Below, one piece after another: positions 1 to 13,510 of a stretch of DNA of 64,000 nt. Numbering within the stretch: the first letter of the stretch is position 1; every line of letters starts with the position of its first letter. Source of the stretch: Synanceia verrucosa (Eukaryota; Chordata; Actinopteri; Perciformes; Synanceiidae); assembly GCA_029721515.1 (NCBI GenBank), contig CM056551.1, forward strand, positions 30,229,437-30,293,436. The letters are read 5' to 3'. A program made the translations under genes and the position numbers. The notes below the pieces were generated by a model. The model was given only the letters and a program-made list of their open reading frames with translations, made no database searches and was not told the DNA's origin.

Positions 1-3000
1 AAATTTGACTTTTTCGACTTTTTTCGACATACTATAGTATGGCATTTTTTCTAAAATTTTAGATATGTAAAAATGTGGCGAATTTTCAACTTATTTCGAG
101 AAATTATACTGTAATTTTATTCAAAATGCTGTCATAAGTCATTTTAACAACTTTTCATGACATTTTAAAATTTGACTGTTTTGACATTTTTTTCGACATA
201 CTATAGTATGTCATTTTTTCTAAAATTTTAGATATGTTAAAATATGGTGAATTTTCAACTTTCTTCGAGAAATTATACCATAATTTCATTCAAAACGCTG
301 TAATAAGTCATTTTGACAACTTTTCTTGACAAACGAAAATTTTACTTTTTCTACCTTTTTTCGACATACTATAGTATGGCATTTTTTCTAAAATTTTAGA
401 TATGTTAAAATGTGGCGAATTTTCAACTTATTTCGAGAAATTATACCATAATTTCATTCAAAATGCTGTAATAAGTGATTTTGACAACTTTTCTTGACAT
501 TCAAAAATTTGACTTTTTCGACTTTTTTCGACATACTATAGTATGGCATTTTTTGTAAAAATTTTAGATATGTTAAAACATGGCGAATTTTAAACTTACT
601 TCGAGAAATTATACCATAATTTCGTTCAAAATGTTGTAATAAGTCATTTTGACAACTTTTCTTGAAATTTTAATTTTATTTTTTTTGAATTTTGTTTCGA
701 CATACTATAGTATGGCATTTTTTGTAAAATTTTAGATATGCTGTAATATGGCGAATTTTCAATTTATTTCGAGAAATAATACCATAATTTCATTCAAAAT
801 GCTGTAATGAGTTATTTTGACAACTTTTCTTGACATTTCAAAATTTTACTTTTTCAATCTTTTTCGACATACCATAGTATGGCATTTTTTGTAAAATTTT
901 AGATATGTTAAAATGTGGCGAATTTTCAACTTATTTCGAGAAATTATACTGTAATTTTATTCAAAATGCTGTCATAAGTCATTTTGACAACTTTTCTTGA
1001 CATTTGAAAATTTGATTTTTTCAACCTTTTTTCGACATACTATAGTATGGCATTTTTTCTAAAATATTAGATACGTTAAAATATGGTGAATTTTCAACTT
1101 ATTTCGAGACATTATACCATAATTTCATTCAAAATGCTGTAATAAGTCATTTTGACAACTTTTCTTGACATTCGAAAATTTGACTTTTTCGACTTTTTCG
1201 ACATACTATAGTATGGCATTTTTTCTAAAATTTTAGATATGTTAAAATATGGCGAATTTTCAACTTATTTCGAGAAATTATACCATAATTTCATTCAAAA
1301 TGCTGTAATAAGTCATTTTGACAACTTTTCTTGACATTCGAAAATTTGACTTTTTCGACTTTTTTCGACATACTATAGTATGGCATTTTTTCTAAAATTT
1401 TAGATATGTTAAAATATGGCGAATTTTCAACTTATTTCGAGAAATTATACCATAATTTCATTCAAAATGCTGTAATAAGTCATTTTGACAACTTTTCTTG
1501 ACATTTGAAAATTTGACTTTTTCGACTTTTTTCGACATACTATAGTATGGCATTTTTTCTAAAATTTTAGATATGTTAAAATATGGCGAATTTTCAACTT
1601 ATTTCGAGAAATTATACCATAATTTCATTCAAAATGCTGTAATAAGTCATTTTGACAACTTTTCTTGACATTTGAAAATTTGACTTTTTCTACTTTTATC
1701 GACATACTATAGTATGGCATTTTTCTAAAATTTTAGATATGTTAAAATGTGGCGAATTTTCAACTTATTTCGAGAAATTATACCATAATTTCATTAAAAA
1801 AGCTGTAATAAGTCATTTTGACAACTTTTCTTGACAAACGAAAATTTTACTTTTTCTACCTTTTTTCGACATACTGTAGTATGGCATTTTTTCTCAAATT
1901 TTAGATACGTTAAAATATGGTGAATTTTTAACTTACTTCAAGAAATCATAACATAATTTCATTCAAAATGCTGTAATAAGTCATTTTGACAACTTTTCTT
2001 GACATTTGAAAATTTGACTTTTTAAACCTTTTTTCGACAAACTATAGTATGCTATTTTTCCAAAAATTTTAGATATGTTTTCATGTGGCAAATTTTCAAC
2101 TTATTTTGAGAAATAATACCATAAATTCATTCAAAATGCTGTAATAAGTCATTTTGACAACTTTTCTTGACATTCGAAAATTTGACTTTTTCGACTTTTT
2201 TCGACATACTATAGTATGGCATTTTTTCTAAAATTTTAGATATGTTAAAATGTGGCGAATTTTCAACTTATTTCGAGAAATTATACCATAATTTCATTAA
2301 AAAAGCTGTAATAAGTGATTTTGACAACTTTTCTTGACAAACGAAAATTTCACTTTTTCTACCTTTTTTCGACATACTATAGTATGGCATTTTTTCTAAA
2401 ATTTTAGACATAAATTATGGCGAATTTTCAACTTATTTCGAGAAATTATGCCATAATTTCATTCAAAATGCTGTAATAAGTCATTTTGACAACTTTTCTT
2501 GACATTTGAAAATTTGACTTTTTCAACCTTTTTTCGACATACTATAGTATGGCATTTTTTCTAAAATTTTAGATATGTTAAAATATGGTGAATTTTCAAC
2601 TTACTTCGAGAAATTATACCATAATTTCATTAAAAAAGCTGTAATAAGTCATTTTGACAACTTTTCTTGACAGTTGAAAATTTGACTTTTTCGACTTTTT
2701 TCGACATACTATAGTATGGCATTTTTTCTAAAATTTTAGATATGTTAAAATATGGCGAACTTTCAACTTATTTCGAGAAATTATACAATAATTTCTTTCA
2801 AAATGCTGTCATGAGTCATTTAAACAACTTTTCTTGACATTTGAAAATTTTAATTTTTGGACATAGCATAGTATGGCATTTTTTCTAAAATTTTAGATAC
2901 GTTAAAATATGGCGAATTTTCAACTTATTTCAAGAAATTATGCCATAATTTCATTCAAAATGCTGTAATAAGTCATGTCGACAACTTTTCTTGACATTTG

Positions 3001-6000
3001 AAAATTTGACTTTTTCAACCTTTTTCGACATACTATAGTATGGCATTTTTCTAAAATTTTAGTTATGTTAAAATGTGGCGAATTTTCAACTTATTTCGAG
3101 AAATTATACTGTAATTTTATTCAAAATGCTGTCATAAGTCATTTTAACAACTTTTCATGACATTTTAAAATTTGACTGTTTTGACATTTTTTTCGACATA
3201 CTATAGTATGACATTTTGTCTAAAATTTTAGATACGTTAAAATATGGCGAATTTTCAACTTATTTCAAGAAATTATGCCATAATTTCATTCAAAATGCTG
3301 TAATAAGTCATGTCGACAACTTTTCTTGACATTTGAAAATTTGACTTTTTCAACCTTTTTTCGACATACTATAGTATGGCATTTTTTCTAACATTTTAGA
3401 TATGTAAATTATGGCGAATTTTCAACTTATTTCGAGAAATTATACCATAAGTTCATTCAAAATGCTGTAATAAGTCATTTTGACAACTTTTCTTGACATT
3501 TCAAAATTTGACTTTTTCAATCTTTTTCGACATACTATAGTATGGCATTTTTTTCTAAAATTTTAGATATGTTACAATGTGGCGAATTTTCAACTTATTT
3601 CGAGAAATTATACCATAATTTTATTCAAAATGCTGTAATAAGTCATTTTGACAACTTTTCTTGACATTTGAAAATTTGACTTTTTCAACCTTTTTTCGAC
3701 ATACTATAGTATGGCATTTTTTCTAAAATTTTAGATATGTTAAAATATGGTGAATTTTCAACTTACTTCGAGAAATTATACCATAAATTCATTCAAAATG
3801 CTGTAATAAGTCATTTTGACAACTTTTCTTGACATTCGAAAATTTGACTTTTTCAACCTTTTTTCGACATACTATAGTATGGCATTTTTTCTAAAATTTT
3901 AGATATGTTAAAATGTGGCGAATTTTCAACTTATTTCGAGAAATTATACCATAATTTCATTCAAAATGCTGTAATAAGTGATTTTGACAACTTTTCTTGA
4001 CATTCGAAAATTTGAGTTTTTGACTTTTTCGACATACTATAGTATGGCATTTTTTGTACAATTTTAGATATGTTAAAATGTGGCGAATTTTCAACTTATT
4101 TTGAGAAATAATACCATAAATTCATTCAAAATGCTGTAATAAGTCATTTTGACAACTTTTCTTGACATTCGAAAATTTGACTTTTTCGACTTTTTTCGAC
4201 ATACTATAGTATGGCATTTTTTGTAAAATTTTAGATATGTTAAAATGTGGCGAATTTTCAACTTATTTTGAGAAATAATACCATAAATTCATTCAAAATG
4301 CTGTAATAAGCCATTTTGACAACTTTTCTTGACATTTGAAAATTTGACTTTTTCAACCTTTTTTCAACATACTATAGTATGGCATTTTTTGTAAAATTTT
4401 AGATATGTTAAAATATGACAAATTTTCAACTTATTTCGAGAAATTATACCATAATTTCATTCAAAATGCTATAATAAGTCATTTTGACAACTTTTCTTGA
4501 CATTTGAAAATTTGACTTTTTCAACCTTTTTCGACATACTATAGTATGGCATTTTTTCTAAAATTTTAGATATGTTAAAATATGGTGAATTTTCAACTTA
4601 TTTTGAGAAATTATACCATAATTTCATTGAAAATGCTGTAATAAGTCATCTTGACAACTTTTCTTGACATTTGAAAATTTGACTTTTTCGATTTTTTTTT
4701 GACATACTATAGTATGGCATTTTTCTAAAATTTTAGATATGTTAAAATATGGCTAATTTTCAACTTATTTAGAGAAATTATACCATAATTTCATTCAAAA
4801 TGCTGTAATACGTCATTTTGACAACTTTTCTTGACATTTGAAAATTTGACTTTTTTGACTTTTATCGAAACACTATAGTATGGCTTTTTTTTCTAAAATT
4901 TTAGATACGTTAAAAGATTGCGAATTTTCAACTTATTTTGAGAAATTATACCATAATTTCATTCAAAATGTTGTAATAAGTCATTTTGACAACTTTTCTT
5001 GACATTTGAAAATTTGACTTTTTCTACCTTTTTTCGACATACTATAGTATGGCATTTTTTCTAAAATATTAGATACGTTAAAATATGGTGAATTTTCAAC
5101 TTATTTCAAGAAATTATACCATAATTTCATTCAAAATGTCGCAATAAGTTATTTTGACAACTTTTCTTGACATTTGAAAATTTGACTTTTTCAACCTTTT
5201 TTTGACATACTATAGTATGACATTTTTTCTAAAATTTTAGGTATGTTAAAATATGGTGAATTTTCAACTTACTTCGAGAAATTATACCATAATTTCATTC
5301 AAAATGCTGTAATAAGTCATTTTGTCTACTTTTCTTGACATTTTAAAATTTGACTTTTTCGACTTTTTTCGACATACTATAGTATGGCATTTTTTCTAAA
5401 ATTTTAGATATGTTAAAATATGGTGAATTTTCAACTTTCTTCGAGAAATTATACAATAATTTTATTCAAAATGCTGTAATAAGTCATTTTGACAACTTTT
5501 CTTGACATTTGAAAATTTGACTTTTTAAACCTTTTTTCGACATACTATAGTATGGCATTTTTTGTAAAATTTTAGATATGTTAAAATGTGGCGAATTTTC
5601 AACTTATTTCGAGAAATTATACCATAATTTCATTCAAAATGCTGTAATAAGTGATTTTGACAACTTTTCTTGACATTCGAAAATTTGACTTTTTCGACTT
5701 TTTTCGACATACTATAGTATGGCATTTTTTCTAAAATTTTAGATACGTTAAAAGATTGCGAATTTTCTACTTATTTAGAGAAATTATACCATACTTTCAT
5801 TCAAAATGTTGTAATAAGTCATTTTGACATTTTTCTTGACATTTGAAAATTTGACTTTTTTTTCACTTTTGTCGATATACTATAGTATGGCATTTTTTCT
5901 AAAAATTTTAGATATGTTAAAACATGGCGAATTTTAAACTTACTTCGAGAAATTATACCATAATTTCTTTCAAAATGTTGTAATAAGTCATTTTGACAAC

Positions 6001-9000
6001 TTTTCTTGACAGTTGAAAATTTGACTTTTTCGACTTTTTTCGACATACTATAGTATGGCATTTTTTCTAAAATTTTAGATATGTTAAAATATGGCGAATT
6101 TTCAACTTATTTCGAGAAATTATACCATAAATTCATTCAAAATGCTGTAATAAGTCATTTTGACAACTTTTCTTGACATTTGAAAATTTGACTTTTTCGA
6201 CTTTTTTCGACATACTATAGTATGGCATTTTTCCTAAAATATTAGATATGTTAAAATATGGTGAATTTTCAACTTATTTCGAGACATTATACCATAATTT
6301 CATTCAAAATGCTGTAATAAGTCATTTTGACAACTTTTCTTGACATTTGAAAATTTGACTTTTTAAATCTTTTTTCGACATACTATAGTATGCTATTTTT
6401 TCAAAAATTTTAGATATGTTTTCATGTGGCGAATTTTCAACTTATTTTGAGAAATTATACCATAAATTCATTCAAAATGCTGTAATAAGTCATTTTGACA
6501 ACTTTTCTTGACATTCAAAAATTTGACTTTTTCAACTTTTTTCGACATACTATAGTATGGCTTTTTTTTCTAAAATTTTAGATACGTTAAAATATGGCGA
6601 ATTTTCAACTTATTTTTAGAAATTATACCATAATTTCATTCAAAATGTTGTAATAAATCATTTTGACAACTTTTCTTGACATTTGAAAATTTGATTTTTT
6701 CAACCTTTTTTCGACATACTATAGTATGGCATTTTTTCTAAAATATTAGATACGTTAAAATATGGTGAATTTTCAACTTATTTCGAGAAATTATACCATA
6801 ATTTCATTCAAAATGTTGTAATAAATCATTTTGACAACTTTTCTTGACATTTGAAAATTTGATTTTTTCAACCTTTTTTCGACATACTATAGTATGGCAT
6901 TTTTTCTAAAATATTAGATACGTTAAAATATGGTGAATTTTCAACTTATTTCGAGACATTATACCATAATTTCATTCAAAATGCTGTAATAAGTCATTTT
7001 GACAACTTTTCTTGACATTCGAAAATTTGACTTTTTTGACTTTTTTCGACATACTATAGTATGGCATTTTTCTAAAATATTAGATATGTTAAAATATGGT
7101 GAATTTTCAACTTATTTCGAGACATTATACCATAATTTCATTGAAAATGCTGTAATAAGTCATTTTGTCAACTTTTCTTGACATTTTAAAATTTGACTGT
7201 TTTGACATTGTTTTCGACATACTATAGTATGGCATTTTTTCCAAAATTTTAGATATGTTATGATATGGCGAATTTTCAACTTATTTTGAGAAATTATACC
7301 ATAAATTCGTTCAAAATGCTGTAATAAGTCATTTTGACAACTTTTCTTGACATTTGAAAATTTGACTTTTTCGACTTTTTTCGACATACTATAGTATGGC
7401 ATTTTTTCTAAAATTTTAGATATGTAAAAATGTGGCGAATTTTCAACTTATTTCGAGAAATTAAACTATAATTTTAATCAAAATGCTGTAATAAGTCATG
7501 GCGACAACTTTTCTTGACATTTGAAAGTTTGACTTTTTCTACCTTTTTTCGACATACTATAGTATGGCATTTTTTCCAAAATTTTAGATATGTTATGATA
7601 TGGCGAATTTTCAACTTATTTTGAGAAATTATACCATAAATTCGTTCAAAATGCTGTAATAAGTCATTTTGACAACTTTTCTTGACATTTGAAAATTTGA
7701 CTTTTTCGACTTTTTTCGACATACTATAGTATGGCATTTTTTCTAAAATTTTAGATATGTTAAAATGTGGCGAATTTTCAACTTATTTCAAGAAATTATG
7801 CCATAATTTCATTCAAAATGCTGTAATAAGTCATTTTGACAACTTTTCTTGACATTTGAAAATTTGACTTTTTCAATCTTTTTCGACATACTATAGTATG
7901 GCATTTTTTCTAAAATTTTAGATATGTTAAAATATGGCGAATATTCTACTTATTTTGAGAAATTATATCATAATTTCATTCAAAACGCTATAATAAGTCA
8001 TTTTGACAACTTTTCTTGACATTTGAAAATTTGACTTTTTCAACCTTTTTTCGACATACTATAGTATGGCATTTTTCTAAAATTTTAGATATGTTAAAAT
8101 ATGGCGAATTTTCAACTTATTTCGAGAAATTATACCATAATTTCATTCAAAATGCTGTAATAAGTCATTTTGACAACTTTTCTTGACATTTGAAAATTTG
8201 ACTTTTTCAACCTTTTTCGACATACTATAGTATGGCATTTTTTCTAAAATTTTAGATATGTTAAAATATGGTGAATTTTCAACTTATTTGAGAAATTATA
8301 CCATAATTTCATTCAAAATGCTGTAATAAGTCATTTTGACAACTTTTCTTGACATTTGAAAATTTGACTTTTTCTACCTTTTTCGACATACTATAGTATG
8401 GCATTTTTTCTAAAATTTTAGATATGTTAAAATTATGGCGAATTTTCAACTTATTTCGAGAAATTATACCATAATTTTATTCAAAATGCTGTAATAAGTC
8501 ATTTTGACAACTTTTCTTGACATTTGAAAATTTGACTTTTTCTACCTTTTTTCGACATACTATAGTATGGCATTTTTTCTAAAATTTTAGACATAAATTA
8601 TGGCGAATTTTCAACTTATTTCGAGAAATTATGCCATAATTTCATTCAAAATGCTGTAATAAGTCATTTTGACAACTTTTCTTGACATTTGAAAATTTGA
8701 CTTTTGCAACCTTTTTTCGACATACTATAGTTAGCATTTTTTCTAAAATTTTACACATGAATTATGGCAAATTTTCAACTTATTTCGAGAAATTATGCCA
8801 TAATTTTAATCAAAATACTGTCAGAAGTCATTTTAACAACTTTTCATAACATTTTAAAATTTTATTTTTTTGACTTTTTTTTCGACATACTATAGTATGG
8901 CATTTTTTCTAAAATTTTAGATATGTTATGATATGGCGAATTTTCAACTTATTTCGAGAAATTATACCATGAATTTGTTCAAAATGCTGTAATAAGTCAT

Positions 9001-12000
9001 TTTGACAACTTTTCTTGACATTTGAAAATTTTACTTTTTCAACCTTTTTTCGACATACTATAGTATGGCATTTTTTCTAAAATTTTAGATATGTTAAAAT
9101 ATGGTGAATTTTCAACTTACTTCGAGAAATTATACCATAATTTCATTGAAAAAGCTGTAATACGTGATTTTGACAACTTTTCTTGACATTTGAAAATTTG
9201 ACTTTTTCTACCTTTTTCGACATACTATAGTATGGCATTTTTCTAAAATTTTAGATATGTTAAAATATGGTGAATTTTCAACTTATTTTGAGAAATTATA
9301 CCATAATTTCATTCAAAATGCTGTAATAAGTCATTTTGACAACTTTTCTTGACATTTGAAAATTTGACTTTTGCAACCTTTTTCGACATACTATAGTATG
9401 GCATTTTTTCTAAAATTTTAGATATGTTAAAACTATGGTGAATTTTCAACTTATTTCGAGAAATTATGCCATAATTTCATTCAAAATGCTGTAATAAGTG
9501 ATTTTGACAACTTTTCTTGACATTCGAAAATTTGACTTTTTCGACTTTTTTCGACATACTATAGTATGGCATTTTTTCTAAAATTTTAGATATGTTAAAA
9601 TGTGGCGAATTTTCAACTTATTTCGAGAAATTATACCATAATTTCATTCAAAATGCTGTAATAAGTGATTTTGACAACTTTTCTTGACATTCAAAAATTT
9701 GACTTTTTCGACTTTTTTCGACATACTATAGTATGCTATTTTTTCAAAAATTTTAGATATGTTAAAATATGGCGAATTTTCAACTTTTTTTTAGAAATTA
9801 TACCATAATTTCATTCAAAATGTTGTAATAAGTCATTTTGACAACTTTTCTTGACATTTGAAAATTTGACTTTTTCAACCTTTTTCGACATACTATAGTA
9901 TGGCATTTTTCTAAAATTTTAGATATGTTAAAATGTGGCGAATTTTCAACTTTTTTTGAGAAATTATACCATAATTTCATTCAAAAAGCTGTAATAAGTC
10001 ATTTTGACAACTTTTCTTGACATTTGAAAATTTGACTTTTTCAACCTTTTTTCGACATACTATAGTATGGCATTTTTTCTAAAATTTTAGATATGTTAAA
10101 ATGTGGCGAATTTTCAACTTTTTTTGAGAAATTATACCATAATTTCATTCAAAAAGCTGTAATAAGTCATTTTGACAACTTTTCTTGACATTCAAAAATT
10201 TGACTTTTTCGACTTTTTTCGACATACTATAGTATGGCATTTTTTCTAAAATTTTAGATATGTTAAAATATGGTGAATTTTCAACTTACTTCGAGAAATT
10301 ATACCATAATTTCATTGAAAAAGCTGTAATAAGTGATTTTGACAACTTTTCTTGACAAACGAAAATTTTACTTTTTCTACCTTTTTTCGACATACTATAG
10401 TATGGCATTTTTCTAAAATATTAGATATGTTAAAATATGGTGAATTTTCAACTTATTTTGAGAAATTATACCATAATTTCATTCAAAATGCTGTAGTAAG
10501 TCACTGTGACAACTTTTCTTGACATTCGAAAATTTGACTTTTTCGACTTTTTTCGACATACTATAGTATGGCATTTTTTCTAAAATTTTAGATATGTTAA
10601 AATGTGGCGAATTTTCAACTTATTTCGAGAAATAATACCATAATTTCATTCAAAATGCTGTAATAAGTGATTTTGACAACTTTTCTTGACATTCAAAAAT
10701 TTGACTTTTTCGACTTTTTTCGACATACTATAGTATGGCATTTTTTGTAAAATTTTAGATATGCTGTAATATGGCGAATTTTCAATTTATTTCGAGAAAT
10801 AATACCATAATTTCATTCAAAATGCTGTAATGAGTTATTTTGACAACTTTTCTTGACATTTCAAAATTTGACTTTTTCGACTTTTTTCGACATACTATAG
10901 TATGCTATTTTTTCAAAAATTTTAGATATGTTAAAATATGGCGAATTTTCAACTTTTTTTTAGAAATTATACCATAATTTCATTCAAAATGTTGTAATAA
11001 GTCATTTTGACAACTTTTCTTGACATTTGAAAATTTGACTTTTTCAACCTTTTTTCGACATACTATAGTATGGCATTTTTTCTAAAATTTTAGATATGTT
11101 AAAATGTGGCGAATTTTCAACTTTTTTTGAGAAATTATACCATAATTTCATTCAAAAAGCTGTAATAAGTCATTTTGACAACTTTTCTTGACATTTGAAA
11201 ATTTGACTTTTTCAACCTTTTTCGACATACTATAGTATGGCATTTTTTCTAAAATTTTAGATATGTTAAAATGTGGCGAATTTTCAACTTTTTTTGAGAA
11301 ATTATACCATAATTTCATTCAAAAAGCTGTAATAAGTCATTTTGACAACTTTTCTTGACATTCAAAAATTTGACTTTTTCGACTTTTTTCGACATACTAT
11401 AGTATGGCATTTTTTCTAAAATTTTAGATATGTTAAAATATGGTGAATTTTCAACTTACTTCGAGAAATTATACCATAATTTCATTGAAAAAGCTGTAAT
11501 ACGTGATTTTGACAACTTTTCTTGACAAACGAAAATTTTACTTTTTCTACCTTTTTTCGACATACTATAGTATGGCATTTTTTCTAAAAATTTTAGATAT
11601 GCTGTAATATGGCGAATTTTCAATTTATTTCGAGAAATAATACCATAATTTCATTCAAAATGCTGTAATAAGTCATTTTGACAACTTTTCTTGACATTCG
11701 AAAATTTGACTTTTTCGACTTTTTTCTGGCATTTTTTCTAAAATTTTAGATATGTTAAAACTTGGCGAATTTTCAACTTATTTCGAGAAATTATGCCATA
11801 ATTTCATTCAAAATGCTGTAATAAGTGATTTTGAAAACTTTTCTTGACATTCGAAAATTTGACTTTTTCGACTTTTTTCGACATACTATAGTATGGCATT
11901 TTTTCTAAAAATTTTAGATATGCTGTAATATGGCGAATTTTCAATTTATTTCGAGAAATAATACCATAATTTCATTCAAAATGCTGTAATAAGTCATTTT

Positions 12001-13510
12001 GACAACTTTTCTTGACATTCAAAAATTTGACTTTTTCGACTTTTTTCGACATACTATAGTATGCTATTTTTTCAAAAATTTTAGATATGTTAAAATATGG
12101 CGAATTTTCAACTTTTTTTTAGAAATTATACCATAATTTCATTCAAAATGTTGTAATAAGTCATTTTGACAACTTTTCTTGACATTTGAAAATTTGACTT
12201 TTTCAACCTTTTTTCGACATACTATAGTATGGCATTTTTTCTAAAATTTTAGATATGTTAAAATGTGGCGAATTTTCAACTTTTTTTGAGAAATTATACC
12301 ATAATTTCATTCAAAAAGCTGTAATAAGTCATTTTGACAACTTTTCTTGACAAACAAAAATTTTACTTTTTCGACTTTTTTCGACATACTATAGTATGCT
12401 ATTTTTTCTAAAATTTTAGATATGTTAAAATATGGTAAATTTTCAACTTACTTCGAGAAATTATACCATAATTTCATTAAAAAAGCTGTAATAAGGCATT
12501 TTTGACAACTTTTCTTGACAAACGAAAATTTTACTTTTTCTACCTTTTTTCGACATACTATAGTATGGCATTTTTTCTAAAATATTGGATACGTTAAAAT
12601 ATGGTGAATTTTCAACTTATTTCAAGAAATTATACCATAATTTCATTCAAAATGTCGCAATAAGTTATTTTGACAACTTTTATTGACATATGAAAATTTC
12701 ACTTTTTCGACATACTATAGTATGACAAATTTTTCAAAAATTTTTGGAAATGTTAAAATATGGCGAATTTTCAATTTATTTAGAGAAATTATACCATACT
12801 TTCATTCAAAATGTTGTAATAAGTCATTTTGACAACTTTTCTTGACAGTTGAAAATTTGACTTTTTCGACTTTTTTCGACATACTATAGTATGGCATTTT
12901 TTCTAAAATTTTAGATATGTTAAAATATGGCGAACTTTCAACTTATTTCGAGAAATTATACCATAAATTCATTCAAGATGCTGTAATAAGTCATTTTGAC
13001 AACTTTTCTTGACATTCTAAAATTTGACTTTTTCTACTTTTATCGACATACTATAGTATGGCATTTTTTCCAAAATTTTAGATATGTTAAAATATGGTGA
13101 ATTTTTAACTTACTTCAAGAAATCATAAGATAATTTCATTCAAAATGCTGTCATAAGTCATTTTGACAACTTTTCTTGACATTTGAAAATTTGAATTTTT
13201 GGACATAGCATAGTATGGCATTTTTTCTAAAATGTTAGATATGTTAAAACATGGCGCATTTTCAACTTATTTCAAGAAATTATACCATAAATTCATTCAA
13301 AATGCTGTAATAAGTCATTTTGACAACTTTTCTTGACATTTGAAAATTTGACTTTTTCAACCTTTTTCGGCATACTATAGTATGGCATTTTTTCTAAAAC
13401 TGTAGATATGTTAAAATATGGCGAATTTTCAAGTTATTTCGAGAAATTATACAATAATTTCTTTCAAAATGCTGTCATGAGTCATTTAAACAACTTTTCT
13501 TGATATATGA
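1..13510 (+). repeat. AT-rich satellite, ~168-bp unit, about 80 head-to-tail copies
   Basis: The block is a continuous tandem array. The landmark palindrome CATACTATAGTATG recurs at 28, 197, 364, 532 and so on, giving a period of 167-169 bp. Each unit runs from the palindrome through TTTTCTAAAATTTTAGATATG, a GAATTTTCAACTTATTTCGA stretch, an ATACCATAATTTCATTC stretch and TTTTGACAACTTTTCTTGAC to a T-rich TTTTTCGACTTTTTTCGA lead-in. Units differ by substitutions and short indels. The left edge is outside the window. Open frames of 60-90 codons inside it are unit translations without gene character. Monomer length near one nucleosome repeat, AT-richness and higher-order multimers resemble pericentromeric or centromeric satellites, but that role is inference. 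The family name is not recognised. Confidence 0.97.
9722..12600 (+). repeat. Higher-order repeat inside the satellite: ~1.16-kb, seven-monomer unit
   Basis: A distinctive monomer, with GTATGCTATTTTTTCAAAAA after the palindrome and a run of eight T in the CAACTTTTTTTT segment, begins at about 9722, 10891 and 12050. The spacings are 1169 and 1159 bp, or about seven monomers. The following monomers also match in order: CAACTTTTTTTGAG units, then a unit with CATTGAAAAAGC or CATTAAAAAAGC and a CTTGACAAACGAAAA-type ending. The third copy is incomplete. The order was read by eye from diagnostic variants; monomer-by-monomer alignment would refine the edges. Confidence 0.7.

Noticed and set aside
5819..9980. 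60-87 codon frames starting MPYYSMSKKVEK inside the satellite
   Set aside because: They are the same monomer translated repeatedly and end at monomer indels; no conservation as protein beyond the repeat.
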